64,000 nt of DNA from Tenacibaculum maritimum NCIMB 2154. Lineage in GTDB: Bacteria; Bacteroidota; Bacteroidia; Flavobacteriales; Flavobacteriaceae. Location: contig NZ_LT634361.1 in the NCBI RefSeq assembly GCF_900119795.1, positions 2,604,001-2,668,000 on the forward strand, given 5' to 3'. A program made the translations under genes and the position numbers. Every line of letters starts with the position of its first letter. Within the stretch, counting starts at the first letter, position 1. Of the stretch, positions 34,353 to 44,550 are shown piece by piece. Under the pieces are notes generated by a model. It had not been told where the DNA came from. It ran no database searches and was given only the letters and a program-made list of their open reading frames with translations.

Positions 34353-36785
34353 ATGAAAAAAATACTACTATCCACAATACTCTTTTTAGCAAGCTGGTGT
34401 TTCACTGCTCAAAATTACAATTACTTAGGAACCTATACCGCTGACGGCACTCCTAATTACCTAGAAACCCCTGGTGATGATGTTCCTGCATCAACCCTTG
34501 AGCTAATTAACAATGCCCTCCCCGAAACCTTTCAAGTACCTACTTACAATCCTCATTATATTACCTCTGGTTATGATAGCGATATTTACGTAACACAAAC
34601 TACTGACGTATATATGACCTTTGTGGATGAAGGTGCTGGGTTTAGAAATGTCATTGGTTTTTACACTTATGATATTAACAACCCTCCTGCAACAGCTCCT
34701 TCTGATGAAGAAATTACCATCATATTTCCTAACAACTCCAAATGGGGTAGCGGTGGTGGACTGCAAACAGGTGACAAAGTTAAATTGGGTACTTTTAATG
34801 CAGGAACAGGTATTGGCTTTATACTTATTAGTAATGGATGGGATGGCAATCAGGTTACTTATGGGTATTGGCGATTGTATTCAAACCCTAATTTTAATCC
34901 CGAAACCGACGTTTCTAAAAGGCACCATAACGTATTAATTAAAGACAATGATAATGAGCTTATTATTTTAGGATATGAAGATATTCATAGAGAACACTCT
35001 TGGTGCGATCATGATTTTAATGATGCTTTATACTATATTACTGCAACAAATTATACAGATATTGCTACTACAAATATTGTAAGTTCTGATACTTCTACGG
35101 ATGTATATTCTGCTAATTTAGGTGGTTTTGAAAGTAAAGGCGATTTATCTGGTAAAATGGCTTTGAAAAATATTAATAGATTAAAAACAAACAAAAAAGC
35201 TACTGCTAAACAACAGCAACAGCTATTCAATACACATGCTAGAAGTGAAAATGATTTGGCGATTTATTTTCCTGAAAACGGAATGTTTGAGCTGGAAGAG
35301 GCTTATATATCTACCTCAACAGATCTTATAAACTATGCCAATGCCACTAATGTTTTTTCTGTAGATTATTATCTGGATGATGAAAGGGTATCTGCTGCTT
35401 TAGTAACAACTACCGAATCTAAAATATACGACCATGCGAAACATATTTGTGATCGCTTAAACGGATCTACCTTAAAAGATGTTAGAGCAGTTACTATCAA
35501 TGGGCATCGGATGATCTTTTCTATCATAGAGAGAGATAATGGCTATATTGAATATACTGTAAGTTTCTCCATTTTGCAAGGGGATACTGAAAATAAACTA
35601 CTCAGCCTATGGAATATTGGAGACTATCCGACGGGTGCTTATATGAATTTTCAAATATGGGGAAAATCCATGGGACAACTATCTCACCTCATCAATCATA
35701 TTATAACGAAATTAAGCGCACAAAAAACACTGGTTTCTGCAAGCAATATAACGCAGCATATTCCTACTGTATTTATTAGCAGTGCTACATACAAGAATAA
35801 ACAATTACAACTTGATTTTATTAATAAATCAGCTACAAACAATATTACTCTTAATGCTAATATTAGAAATACTGAGCAACTCGATTTTTATAATATCAAT
35901 CAAGAAATTAGTTTAACAGGAAAATACAATGAGTCTATAACTTTTGAAACTGGATTTATGTTTGATGGTGGGTTTGCCATTTTGAATAAAGAGAATGCTA
36001 CTTATGACAATGTATATTTGGCTGATGGAACTTGGGGAATTGATTATAATGCGGATAAAACAACCGTAAACTCCTATGTGATTCATGAACAAATAGACGC
36101 GCTTAACGAAACGGTATATCAAATGGAAAGAGGCGCTTTGGTAGATGCTACTACAACAGGAACGTTTAACCTTTTCAGATATCCTTTGCCTGGTGATTTG
36201 GCACTAAACACAGAAGACTTTAATAGCATTCAGTTAAAAATTAAAAACAATGCGCCTGTTGTAATTTCGTTAGTTACTCCTGATATAAATGATTGGGAAG
36301 ATCGATGGACTTATACCATTCCTGTACATGAAGAAGAAGAGCTCATTAGCATTCGCTTTGATGAATTCAAGAACCAAGCAGGAAGCAATAATGGCAGTAT
36401 CGATGCTATCAAAATGATCATGCTTTCTGTACACGGAACTGAGGAAACACCTGTTGATTTTAATTTGGATGTTAATGAGGTTGCTTTTGCTAATAACACA
36501 CTACTATCAACAACAACATTTGACCTCAAAAAGCATGCTGTTTTTAACACCCCAAATCCGTTTAAAACAAGCACCATCATTCACATTCCACAAGAATCCA
36601 ATCGCGTAACACTGGAAGTTTACGACCTTTTAGGACGCACTATTTACAAGGAGGTTTTGAATACACTTTCTAATAAAAAATCTATTCAATACCAATCTTC
36701 TAAAACCAATACCGGTCTCTATTTTTACAAATTGACTGACGATGCTAATAATATCTTTAAAGGCAAATTTATGACGGTTGATTAG
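34353..36785 (+). CDS. Secreted DUF4114 protein with T9SS type A sorting domain (paralogue 1)
   Basis: The 810-residue protein begins MKKILLSTILFLASWCFTAQ, a Sec signal cleaved near residue 20. A DUF4114 domain follows (about 75-230), with WGSGGGLQTGDKVKLGTF and the acidic motif HDFNDALYY seen in LruC/DUF4114 proteins, which probably binds calcium. A central region carries no named domain. The last 75 residues, with NPFKTSTIIHIP and LEVYDLLGRTIYKE, are a type IX secretion sorting tail. It is exported across the outer membrane, and surface adhesion or matrix function is likely. It has a close tandem paralogue downstream. Confidence 0.82.
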   Translation: MKKILLSTILFLASWCFTAQNYNYLGTYTADGTPNYLETPGDDVPASTLELINNALPETFQVPTYNPHYITSGYDSDIYVTQTTDVYMTFVDEGAGFRNVIGFYTYDINNPPATAPSDEEITIIFPNNSKWGSGGGLQTGDKVKLGTFNAGTGIGFILISNGWDGNQVTYGYWRLYSNPNFNPETDVSKRHHNVLIKDNDNELIILGYEDIHREHSWCDHDFNDALYYITATNYTDIATTNIVSSDTSTDVYSANLGGFESKGDLSGKMALKNINRLKTNKKATAKQQQQLFNTHARSENDLAIYFPENGMFELEEAYISTSTDLINYANATNVFSVDYYLDDERVSAALVTTTESKIYDHAKHICDRLNGSTLKDVRAVTINGHRMIFSIIERDNGYIEYTVSFSILQGDTENKLLSLWNIGDYPTGAYMNFQIWGKSMGQLSHLINHIITKLSAQKTLVSASNITQHIPTVFISSATYKNKQLQLDFINKSATNNITLNANIRNTEQLDFYNINQEISLTGKYNESITFETGFMFDGGFAILNKENATYDNVYLADGTWGIDYNADKTTVNSYVIHEQIDALNETVYQMERGALVDATTTGTFNLFRYPLPGDLALNTEDFNSIQLKIKNNAPVVISLVTPDINDWEDRWTYTIPVHEEEELISIRFDEFKNQAGSNNGSIDAIKMIMLSVHGTEETPVDFNLDVNEVAFANNTLLSTTTFDLKKHAVFNTPNPFKTSTIIHIPQESNRVTLEVYDLLGRTIYKEVLNTLSNKKSIQYQSSKTNTGLYFYKLTDDANNIFKGKFMTVD

Positions 36786-36853
36786 CTTGTAAAAAAAAAC
36801 AATACGTATAGCAAAGTAATAGCCTTTGGGTTATTAAATATGAGAGGGCGAAA

Positions 36854-36882
36854 AACTTCACCATTTTTGGTGGAGTTTTTTT
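36854..36882 (+). terminator. Intrinsic terminator after DUF4114 paralogue 1
   Basis: A 9-bp stem, AACTTCACC with GGTGGAGTT (36854-36862 and 36869-36877, one G-U pair), is followed by a T-run. It separates the two paralogues into independent transcripts. Confidence 0.8.
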
Positions 36883-37075
36883 ATCGCAATACAATTCAAA
36901 AAACTGCAATAAAAAATATAAAAAACTAACTTACAGATAAATAACAACAAAAAACCCCTAAAAAAGAGCTCGACTCCAACTAACATAAGTTCGTCTAAAC
37001 ATACGTACTATTAACCGAATAAGCCTAAACACAAAGGAACATATGAGTAGTTTTATACTTCTAAAACGATGTATT

Positions 37076-39511
37076 ATGAGAAAATTTTTACTTTTTATTA
37101 CCCTTAGCATTGCCATGCTTGTAAGCGGTCAAAACTACAATTATTTAGGCACCTACTCTTCTAATGGAACTCCCAACTATTTAGAAAATCCTGGCGATAA
37201 TGTATCTGTATCTACCTTAGAACTTATTGACAATTCTTTGCCTGGAACTTTTGACATTCCTACTTATTTTCCCCATTATTTAACCTCTAATTATGATTAT
37301 GACATCCATGTAAACCAAACTACAGATGTATATGTAACCTTCGTTGAAGATAATGTAGGGTTTAGAAATACATTGGGCTTTTTTACCTATGATGTAAACA
37401 ACCCTCCTACCTCTCCTCCTGCTGATGAAGAGGTAACCATCATTTTTCCGAATGCATCAAGATTGGGCTTTGGTGGTGGACTTGAAATTGGCGACAAGGT
37501 AAAAATAGGTACTTTTAATGCAGGTACTGTGATTAGCTTTGTACTTTTAAGTAACGGATGGAATGGTAGTGAGGTTACTTATGGTCATTGGCAACTGTAT
37601 TCGAATCCTAATTTAAACTCAGGAACCGATCCTACTTTAAAACAACAAACTGTTTTATTAAAAGATGATGCTAGCTCTCTTATTGTATTGGGGTATGAAG
37701 ATTTACATAGAGATCATACCGACTGCCAATCTGATAGCGACTTTAATGATGTGATATTTTATGTAAGCGCCTCTGAATACTCAAATCTTACAACTACGAA
37801 TATTACGAGTGCCTCTATTTCATCTGATGTGTATTCTTCAAACTTGGGTGGTTTTGAAAGTAACGGAGATTTACCAATGGCTATTGCTGAAAAAAACATG
37901 GTTCGATTAAAAGAGAATAACGAACTTGATAAAAAAGAAATACAGCCTACATTTAACCTAAATGCTTACAAAGCAACGAATAACTTGGCTGCTTATTTTC
38001 CTGAAACAGGAATGTATGATCTAGAGGAAGGACGTATTTCAACTTCATCAGATCCTATAAATTACTCCAATGCTACAGATGTTTTTTCTTTAGATTATTA
38101 CCTATATGGAGAGCGTGTTTTAGCCGGATTTGTAACCACTACTGATGCGCGTATATACGACCATTCAAAACATACTTGCGATCGTTTAAACAGATCAGAA
38201 TTGATAGATGTTAGAACTGTGTTGGTAAATGGTCACAACATGGTGTTTTCTATCATAAAAAGAGATAATGGTTATATAGAATACACTCTTAGCTTTTCTG
38301 TTAAAAAAGGCGATGTTGAAAATACACTCTATAGTTTTTGGAATATCAGTGATTATCCTGAAGGAGATTATATCAATTTTCAAATATGGGGTAAAACAAT
38401 GGGGCAAGTTGCAAACCTAGTCAACCACATTACCAACAAATTGGCGGAAGAAAAAGCCTTGGTATCAAATTTTGCTGAAAATACGATTCCTACAGTAATT
38501 GTATCTTCTGCGGCTTATAAAAACGAAAAGCTTGTACTTGACATTATCAACACCTCAGGTACCAAAGAAGTTCGTGTTGAAGCTAGTTTAAGAGAAGCAG
38601 AACAAAACAATCATTATTCCATGAAACTTCCTATCCGTTTATCAGGAAATTATTATGAAACGATAGAAATAGCAACAGGATTTATTTTTGATGCTGGTTT
38701 TTCTCTAATTAATGATGAAAATAATACGAAAGATAACTTTTACGTTGCTGACGGAACTTGGGGTATTGATTTTGCCACGGACCAATCATCACTTAATAGT
38801 TATGTTGTTTACGAGCAGGAAGAAGCATTGAATACAGCAATCTATCAAGTAGAAAGAGGTGTAAGTTTATCAGGAAATACCAAGGGTACTTTTAACCTTT
38901 TCAGATATCTTTTACCTGGAGATTTATCATTAAACACCAAAGACTTTGATGGAATTCAACTGCTTATGAAAAATGACCATCCTGTAATGATTTCACTAGT
39001 TCCTTCCAATATAAATGACTGGGAAGATAGATGGGTATATACAGCACTTGAAAATACTGAAGAAACACTTGTATCTATCAAGTTTAATCAATTTCATAAC
39101 CAACACGGCATGAACCCTGGTAGTATTGACGATATTAGAATGGTTATGTTTTCGGCTGACGGAACGGAGGAACATCCTATTACATTCAACTTAACCGTGA
39201 ATAATTTAGCGCTACACAACTCAGCAGCTTTATCTGTAGATACTTTTGAAGTAACTACTAAAGAAGCTTTTAACTATCCAAATCCGTTTACAGAAAGTAC
39301 TACTTTTAGCATTCCTAAAGCTTCAGAAAGCGTTCACTTAGAAGTATATGATATTTTAGGAAGAACTGTTTATCACAAAACGCTAAAGACATTATCAGAC
39401 AGAAAATCGGTAAGGTATGACGCTATTGAAACTACAATGGGAATTTACTTCTACAAAATAACGGATGATAAAAACAATACTTATAAAGGAAAATTTATGA
39501 TCATAGACTAA
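37076..39511 (+). CDS. Secreted DUF4114 protein with T9SS type A sorting domain (paralogue 2)
   Basis: The protein has the same architecture as its upstream neighbour: signal MRKFLLFITLSIAMLVSGQ, mature start NYNYLGTY, a DUF4114 domain with SDSDFNDVIFYV, and a C-terminal sorting tail with NPFTESTTFSIP and LEVYDILGRTVYHK. I start at ATG 37076, because the signal and the alignment with paralogue 1 begin there; a frame from 37043 adds 11 unlikely residues. The two genes match along their whole length, so they arose by tandem duplication. Differences are spread evenly, suggesting an old event. Confidence 0.82.
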   Translation: MRKFLLFITLSIAMLVSGQNYNYLGTYSSNGTPNYLENPGDNVSVSTLELIDNSLPGTFDIPTYFPHYLTSNYDYDIHVNQTTDVYVTFVEDNVGFRNTLGFFTYDVNNPPTSPPADEEVTIIFPNASRLGFGGGLEIGDKVKIGTFNAGTVISFVLLSNGWNGSEVTYGHWQLYSNPNLNSGTDPTLKQQTVLLKDDASSLIVLGYEDLHRDHTDCQSDSDFNDVIFYVSASEYSNLTTTNITSASISSDVYSSNLGGFESNGDLPMAIAEKNMVRLKENNELDKKEIQPTFNLNAYKATNNLAAYFPETGMYDLEEGRISTSSDPINYSNATDVFSLDYYLYGERVLAGFVTTTDARIYDHSKHTCDRLNRSELIDVRTVLVNGHNMVFSIIKRDNGYIEYTLSFSVKKGDVENTLYSFWNISDYPEGDYINFQIWGKTMGQVANLVNHITNKLAEEKALVSNFAENTIPTVIVSSAAYKNEKLVLDIINTSGTKEVRVEASLREAEQNNHYSMKLPIRLSGNYYETIEIATGFIFDAGFSLINDENNTKDNFYVADGTWGIDFATDQSSLNSYVVYEQEEALNTAIYQVERGVSLSGNTKGTFNLFRYLLPGDLSLNTKDFDGIQLLMKNDHPVMISLVPSNINDWEDRWVYTALENTEETLVSIKFNQFHNQHGMNPGSIDDIRMVMFSADGTEEHPITFNLTVNNLALHNSAALSVDTFEVTTKEAFNYPNPFTESTTFSIPKASESVHLEVYDILGRTVYHKTLKTLSDRKSVRYDAIETTMGIYFYKITDDKNNTYKGKFMIID

Positions 39512-39536
39512 TTAACACTCTTATATATACATCGCA

Positions 39537-39568
39537 AAAAAGGAGCTGATTTTCTCAGCTCCTTTTTT
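39537..39568. terminator. Bidirectional terminator between DUF4114 paralogue 2 and prfA
   Basis: GGAGCTGA and TCAGCTCC (39542-39549, 39555-39562) form a stem flanked by an A-run and a T-run. It can serve both converging genes. Confidence 0.85.
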
Positions 39569-39656
39569 ATAAAAAATATATTCGGTTACTTGTGATTCCT
39601 ACCTACTTTAAAAGGGTCTAAAAAAATACTTTTAATTTCAGTAATTTCAAATGGTA

Positions 39657-40733
39657 TTAGATGGTTTCTCCTAATTCTTTCAATTTAGAAGTATTTTCAA
39701 CCATCATTAACTCATCTATAATCTTTTGAATATCTCCATTTACAATATTAGACAAATCATATAATGTCAATCCAATTCTATGATCTGTAACACGGCCTTG
39801 TGGATAGTTGTAAGTTCTAATTTTTGCAGATCTATCACCTGAAGTAACCATGGTACCTCTTTTAGCAGCATCTGCTTCTTGCTTTTTAGCCAATTCCATA
39901 TCATACAAACGAGAACGCAATACTTTAAACGCCTTCTCTTTGTTTTTATGCTGCGACTTTTGATCTTGACATTGCGCTACCAACCCTGTTGGTATATGTG
40001 TTAAACGAACTGCTGAATACGTAGTATTTACCGACTGACCTCCTGGTCCTGAAGAACAGAAAAAGTCTATACGTACATCTTTTGGGTTGATTTCTACATC
40101 AAATTCTTCTGCTTCTGGAAAAACCATACAAGTAGCTGCGGAAGTATGTACGCGTCCTTGTGTTTCTGTTTGCGGTACACGCTGTACACGATGTACTCCT
40201 GCTTCAAACTTTAATGTTCCATATACATCTTCTCCAGACACCTCAAATTGGATTTCTTTAAATCCTCCATTAGTACCTTCGCTAAAATCTACTGTAGATA
40301 CCTTCCAGCCTTTACTTTCACAATATTTAGTGTACATTCTAAATAAATCTCCTGCAAAAATACTTGCCTCATCTCCTCCAGTACCCGCACGCAACTCTAC
40401 AACAGCATTTTTAGCATCTTCTGGATCTTTAGGAATTAATAAAAACTTTATTTCTTCTTCCAATACCGGAATTCTTTCCTTAGCCTCATCTAACTCCATT
40501 TTTGCCATTTCTACCATTTCAGCATCACTTCCGTCAGCTAGAATTTCTTTAGCTTCTTCTATGGAGTTTAATAAAGATTGATACTCTTTTGTTTTTTCAA
40601 CAACCTTTCCTAAATCTTTGTATTCTTTATTTAACTGTACGTAACGTTTTTGATCAGAAATAATATCTGGCTGAATAATTAAATCTGAAACCTCGTCAAA
40701 ACGTTGCTTTACTATCTGTAACTTATCTAACAT
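39657..40733 (-). CDS. prfA: Peptide chain release factor 1
   Basis: RF1 recognises UAA and UAG and triggers peptide release. The 358-residue protein has the full length of the family, the catalytic GGQ in [17 protein letters not shown], and the following SQHKNKEKA segment. The helical N-terminal domain and the conserved [15 protein letters not shown] are present. It lies between purM and the converging T9SS gene, and the 146-bp gap to purM suggests its own promoter. Confidence 0.97.
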   Translation of the reverse strand: MLDKLQIVKQRFDEVSDLIIQPDIISDQKRYVQLNKEYKDLGKVVEKTKEYQSLLNSIEEAKEILADGSDAEMVEMAKMELDEAKERIPVLEEEIKFLLIPKDPEDAKNAVVELRAGTGGDEASIFAGDLFRMYTKYCESKGWKVSTVDFSEGTNGGFKEIQFEVSGEDVYGTLKFEAGVHRVQRVPQTETQGRVHTSAATCMVFPEAEEFDVEINPKDVRIDFFCSSGPGGQSVNTTYSAVRLTHIPTGLVAQCQDQKSQHKNKEKAFKVLRSRLYDMELAKKQEADAAKRGTMVTSGDRSAKIRTYNYPQGRVTDHRIGLTLYDLSNIVNGDIQKIIDELMMVENTSKLKELGETI

Positions 40734-40879
40734 CTTACTCTTTTCTTGGAGTGCGAATTTACAATTTTAATTTTATATCTTTTACGGAAATTCTTGTTAT
40801 TCATATAAGCACCCCCGCATATGGTTTCTTTCTTATTGGCATGACTACCTACAAACAGCTACATAAAAAACTGTTCAAA

Positions 40880-42058
40880 TTAGTATTCAAACGTACCAAA
40901 TTCACTTTGAATGGTTAACTTTTTAGTATCAGAAGCCACTACCTTTCCTACCACCTTAGCCGCTACGTTAAACGATTTAGAAATAGCAATAATATCTTCA
41001 GCAACTTCAGGAGTTACATACAATTCCATTCTATGCCCGCAATTAAATACTTGGTACATCTCTTTCCAATCTGTTTTTGATTGCTCTTGTATCAATGTAA
41101 ACAATGGCGGCACTGGAAACAAATTGTCTTTTATAATATGTAAATCATCTACAAAGTGTAATATTTTTGTTTGCGCCCCTCCTGAACAGTGAATCATTCC
41201 ATGAATAGTGCTAGAAGTATATTTGGCTAAAATTTCTTTAATAATTGGCGCATAAGTTCTTGTTGGTGACAATACCAATTTACCTGCGTCCAATGGCGTT
41301 CCACTTACCTCATCTGTCAATTTTACATTTCCTGCATACACCAAATCAGCAGGCACTGAGCTATCAAAACTTTCTGGGTATTTTTCAGCTAAATACTTAT
41401 GAAATACATCATGACGAGCAGAGGTCAATCCATTACTTCCCATACCCCCATTATATTCCTTTTCATAACTTGCTTGCCCAAAAGACTCCAAACCTACAAT
41501 AACGTCTCCTGCTTTTATATTGGCATTATCAATAACATCAGCTCGTTTCATACGTGCTGTTACTGTAGAATCTACAATAATTGTACGCACCAAATCACCT
41601 ACATCAGCAGTTTCTCCCCCCGTTGAATGAATCGTTACTCCAAACTTTTTCAAATCTGCCAATAACGCTTCCGTTCCATTAATAATTGCAGACAGCACTT
41701 CTCCTGGAATATTACTTTTATTACGTCCTATTGTAGAAGACAACAAAATATTATCAGTAGCCCCTACACATAATAAATCATCAATATTCATAATTAATGC
41801 ATCTTGGGCAATTCCTTTCCAAACTGAAACATCTCCAGTTTCTTTCCAGTACATATAAGCTAATGACGATTTCGTTCCTGCTCCATCTGCATGCATCACC
41901 AAGCAATAAGCATCATCATTAGTTAAATAATCAGGTACTATTTTACAAAAAGCTTTAGGAAACAATCCTTTATCTATATGTTTGATAGCGTTGTGTACAT
42001 CTTCTTTAGATGCTGAAACTCCGCGTTGTGCGTAGCGTTTAGAAATTTCTTGACTCAT
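40880..42058 (-). CDS. purM: Phosphoribosylformylglycinamidine cyclo-ligase (AIR synthase)
   Basis: The enzyme closes the imidazole ring of AIR in purine synthesis. The 392-residue protein has the longer Bacteroidota form, beginning SKRYAQRGVSASKEDV. It has the nucleotide-binding HADGAGTKSSLAY, the metal-binding DALIMNIDDLLCVGA, and GGETADVGDLVRT. Length and motifs agree with a functional enzyme. It is followed by prfA. Confidence 0.95.
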   Translation of the reverse strand: MSQEISKRYAQRGVSASKEDVHNAIKHIDKGLFPKAFCKIVPDYLTNDDAYCLVMHADGAGTKSSLAYMYWKETGDVSVWKGIAQDALIMNIDDLLCVGATDNILLSSTIGRNKSNIPGEVLSAIINGTEALLADLKKFGVTIHSTGGETADVGDLVRTIIVDSTVTARMKRADVIDNANIKAGDVIVGLESFGQASYEKEYNGGMGSNGLTSARHDVFHKYLAEKYPESFDSSVPADLVYAGNVKLTDEVSGTPLDAGKLVLSPTRTYAPIIKEILAKYTSSTIHGMIHCSGGAQTKILHFVDDLHIIKDNLFPVPPLFTLIQEQSKTDWKEMYQVFNCGHRMELYVTPEVAEDIIAISKSFNVAAKVVGKVVASDTKKLTIQSEFGTFEY

Positions 42059-42182
42059 TGTGTTGTGTTGTTGTTTGACAAATTTACTTTTTCTTTTTGA
42101 GTTTACCCCAGTTCTGATTTGAAATTACCCTAAAAGAAAATGATGTATTTTTTATTTTTGTGCTATTACGTAGCAAATGACA

Positions 42183-44366
42183 CTATCTTGTAAACAGCAA
42201 TTCTCTATATTTTGTAAGCGGCCATAAATTATCATCTACCAATAACTCTAATTTATCAGAATGATAGCGAATTTCCTCAAAATAAGGTTTTACTTTATCA
42301 CAATAAGCCGTTGCTTTCTTCTGAACTTCTAAGGCATTGGCTTGTTTTCGCTCTTCATTCATTTGCTCTATCTTTGAATTGATTTCTGCAATGTGCTGCG
42401 ATATTTTCTGAATCAAATCTATTTGCTCTTTCGCATACTTTTCAAATTCTTTTCCAAAAATTTCTTTCAATCCTTTTACATTTTCTATCAACGTATTTTG
42501 ATAGCGTATTGCAGTGGGTATCACATGGTTTCTTGCTACATCTGCCAATACCCTGCTCTCTATTTGAATTCGCTTAGTATATTCCTCTAATTCAATTTCA
42601 TAACGTGCTGCTACCTCTATCTTATTCATTACATTCATTTCTTCAAACAATGAAATCGCCTTTTTAGAAACCTTAACCTTCAACGCTTCTGGCGTTGTCT
42701 TATGATTACTCAACCCTCTCTTTTTCGCCTCTTTTTCCCAAGCTTCTCCATACCCATCTCCCTCAAATCGTATTTTTTTAGACGCTTTAATATACTCTCT
42801 TAAAACATTAAAAATAGCCTCATCTTTCTTTAATTTTTTAGTTTCAATCAATTCATCTACCTCTATTTTCAACGCTTTTAACTGCTTTGCTATAATTGTA
42901 TTTAAAACGGTCATTGGACCTGCACAATTAGCCCATGAACCTACTGCTCTTAACTCAAACTTATTTCCAGTAAAAGCAAAAGGAGATGTTCTATTTCTAT
43001 CTGTATTATCAAGTAATATCTCTGGTATTTTACCAACAATATTTAACTTTAAATCTGTTTTTTCTTGCGGAGATAGTTTGCCTTTGGTTACATTTTCTAA
43101 TTCGTCTAAAACAGCAGATAATTGCGACCCTATAAAAACAGACATTATTGCTGGAGGCGCTTCATTTGCCCCCAATCTATGATCGTTACTTGCACTCGCA
43201 ACAGAAGCTCTTATCAATTCTTCATAATCATGTACTGCTTTTATGGTGCTGACAAAAAAGGTTAAAAACTGTAAATTTTTCATAGGGGTTTTTCCAGGGC
43301 TCAATAAATTAACTCCTGTATTGGTTACCAAACTCCAATTATTATGTTTTCCTGAACCGTTAATACCTGCAAATGGCTTTTCATGAAACAATACTTTAAA
43401 CTGATGGCGTTGCGATACTTTTTCCATAACGTCCATTAACAATGAATTATGATCTACCGCTAAATTTGCTTCTTCAAAAATAGGAGCCAGCTCAAATTGA
43501 TTCGGTGCTACCTCATTGTGCCTTGTTTTTACAGGGATTCCTAACAACATACACTCATGCTCTAAATCTCTCATAAAACTCATTACCCTTGTTGGAATTG
43601 ATCCAAAATAATGATCTTCCAATTGCTGCCCTTTTGCAGATGAATGTCCTAGCAATGTTCGTCCTGTAATCATCAAATCTGGGCGAGAAGCCGCTAAAGC
43701 TGTATCTATTAAAAAATATTCTTGCTCCCAACCTAATGTGGCATTTACTTTACTAACATTTTTATCAAAGTATTTACAAATAGCCGTAGCTGCTGTATCT
43801 ACTTCTTGCAATGCCTTTAGCAAAGGAGCTTTATTGTCTAACGCCTCTCCTGTATAAGCTACAAAAACTGTGGGAATACATAAGGTAGTACCATATATAA
43901 ATGCTGGTGAAGTAGGATCCCAAGCTGTATAACCCCTTGCTTCAAAAGTATTTCTAATTCCCCCATTCGGAAAACTTGAAGCATCTGGCTCTTGTTGAAC
44001 CAATTGCCCTCCTCCAAATTTTTCCATCGCTCCTCCGTCCGCTGCAGTTTCAAAAAAAGCATCATGTTTTTCAGCCGTTGCCCCTGTTAATGGCTGAAAC
44101 CAATGCGTATAATGAGTAGCTCCTTTAGCCAGTGCCCAATCTTTCATACTCGCCGCTATTTGATTGGCTACCTTTCTGTCAATCTTAGTACCGTATTCAA
44201 CAGCATCCATTACGCTCTGGTATGCCTCTTGAGTCATATGCTGGCGCATGGCTTGTTCATTAAATACATTTTTTGCAAATAACGCTGAACGACGCTCTTT
44301 TTCTTCAATAAGAATAACTTTTCTATTTAAAGTTTCTTGTAAAGCACTAAATCTAATGGCAGACAT
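42183..44366 (-). CDS. glnN: Glutamine synthetase type III
   Basis: The enzyme makes glutamine from glutamate, ammonia and ATP. At 727 residues it is the large GSIII form typical of Bacteroidota, with KTRHNEVAPNQFELAPIFEE, the substrate-binding GINGSGKHNNWS and NRTSPFAFTGNKFE. It is divergent from a second glutamine synthetase across a 184-bp region that carries short repeats. It is probably regulated by nitrogen. Confidence 0.96.
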   Translation of the reverse strand: MSAIRFSALQETLNRKVILIEEKERRSALFAKNVFNEQAMRQHMTQEAYQSVMDAVEYGTKIDRKVANQIAASMKDWALAKGATHYTHWFQPLTGATAEKHDAFFETAADGGAMEKFGGGQLVQQEPDASSFPNGGIRNTFEARGYTAWDPTSPAFIYGTTLCIPTVFVAYTGEALDNKAPLLKALQEVDTAATAICKYFDKNVSKVNATLGWEQEYFLIDTALAASRPDLMITGRTLLGHSSAKGQQLEDHYFGSIPTRVMSFMRDLEHECMLLGIPVKTRHNEVAPNQFELAPIFEEANLAVDHNSLLMDVMEKVSQRHQFKVLFHEKPFAGINGSGKHNNWSLVTNTGVNLLSPGKTPMKNLQFLTFFVSTIKAVHDYEELIRASVASASNDHRLGANEAPPAIMSVFIGSQLSAVLDELENVTKGKLSPQEKTDLKLNIVGKIPEILLDNTDRNRTSPFAFTGNKFELRAVGSWANCAGPMTVLNTIIAKQLKALKIEVDELIETKKLKKDEAIFNVLREYIKASKKIRFEGDGYGEAWEKEAKKRGLSNHKTTPEALKVKVSKKAISLFEEMNVMNKIEVAARYEIELEEYTKRIQIESRVLADVARNHVIPTAIRYQNTLIENVKGLKEIFGKEFEKYAKEQIDLIQKISQHIAEINSKIEQMNEERKQANALEVQKKATAYCDKVKPYFEEIRYHSDKLELLVDDNLWPLTKYRELLFTR

Positions 44367-44426
44367 ATTATATATAGTATAAAATTTGAGGTCAAAAATA
44401 CATTTTTTTAAATTATTAATAACATA

Positions 44427-44536
44427 CCCCTTAAAAAAACAGGGTAAAACTAATTTTAAATCTACTTTTTTAAAAAAACACCCCTTAAAATTTTGAGTTA
44501 ACTAAAAAAATAATGACTTTTGTTGTATAAACAAAA
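44427..44536. promoter_or_regulatory. Shared control region of the two glutamine synthetase genes
   Basis: CCCCTTAAAA occurs twice in direct orientation (44427-44436 and 44481-44490). The first copy is part of the short dyad TACCC...GGGTA. A second dyad, TTTTGTT-GTATA-AACAAAA (44518-44536), sits 14 bp before the GSII start. Such repeats in a 184-bp divergent promoter region suggest regulator sites; no protein can be assigned. Confidence 0.4.
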
Positions 44537-44550
44537 CCTAAACAACAGTT

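Noticed and set aside
40087-40581. 164-codon frame antisense to prfA
   Set aside because: It is a shadow of a strongly conserved gene, Ser/Thr-rich, and has no family likeness.
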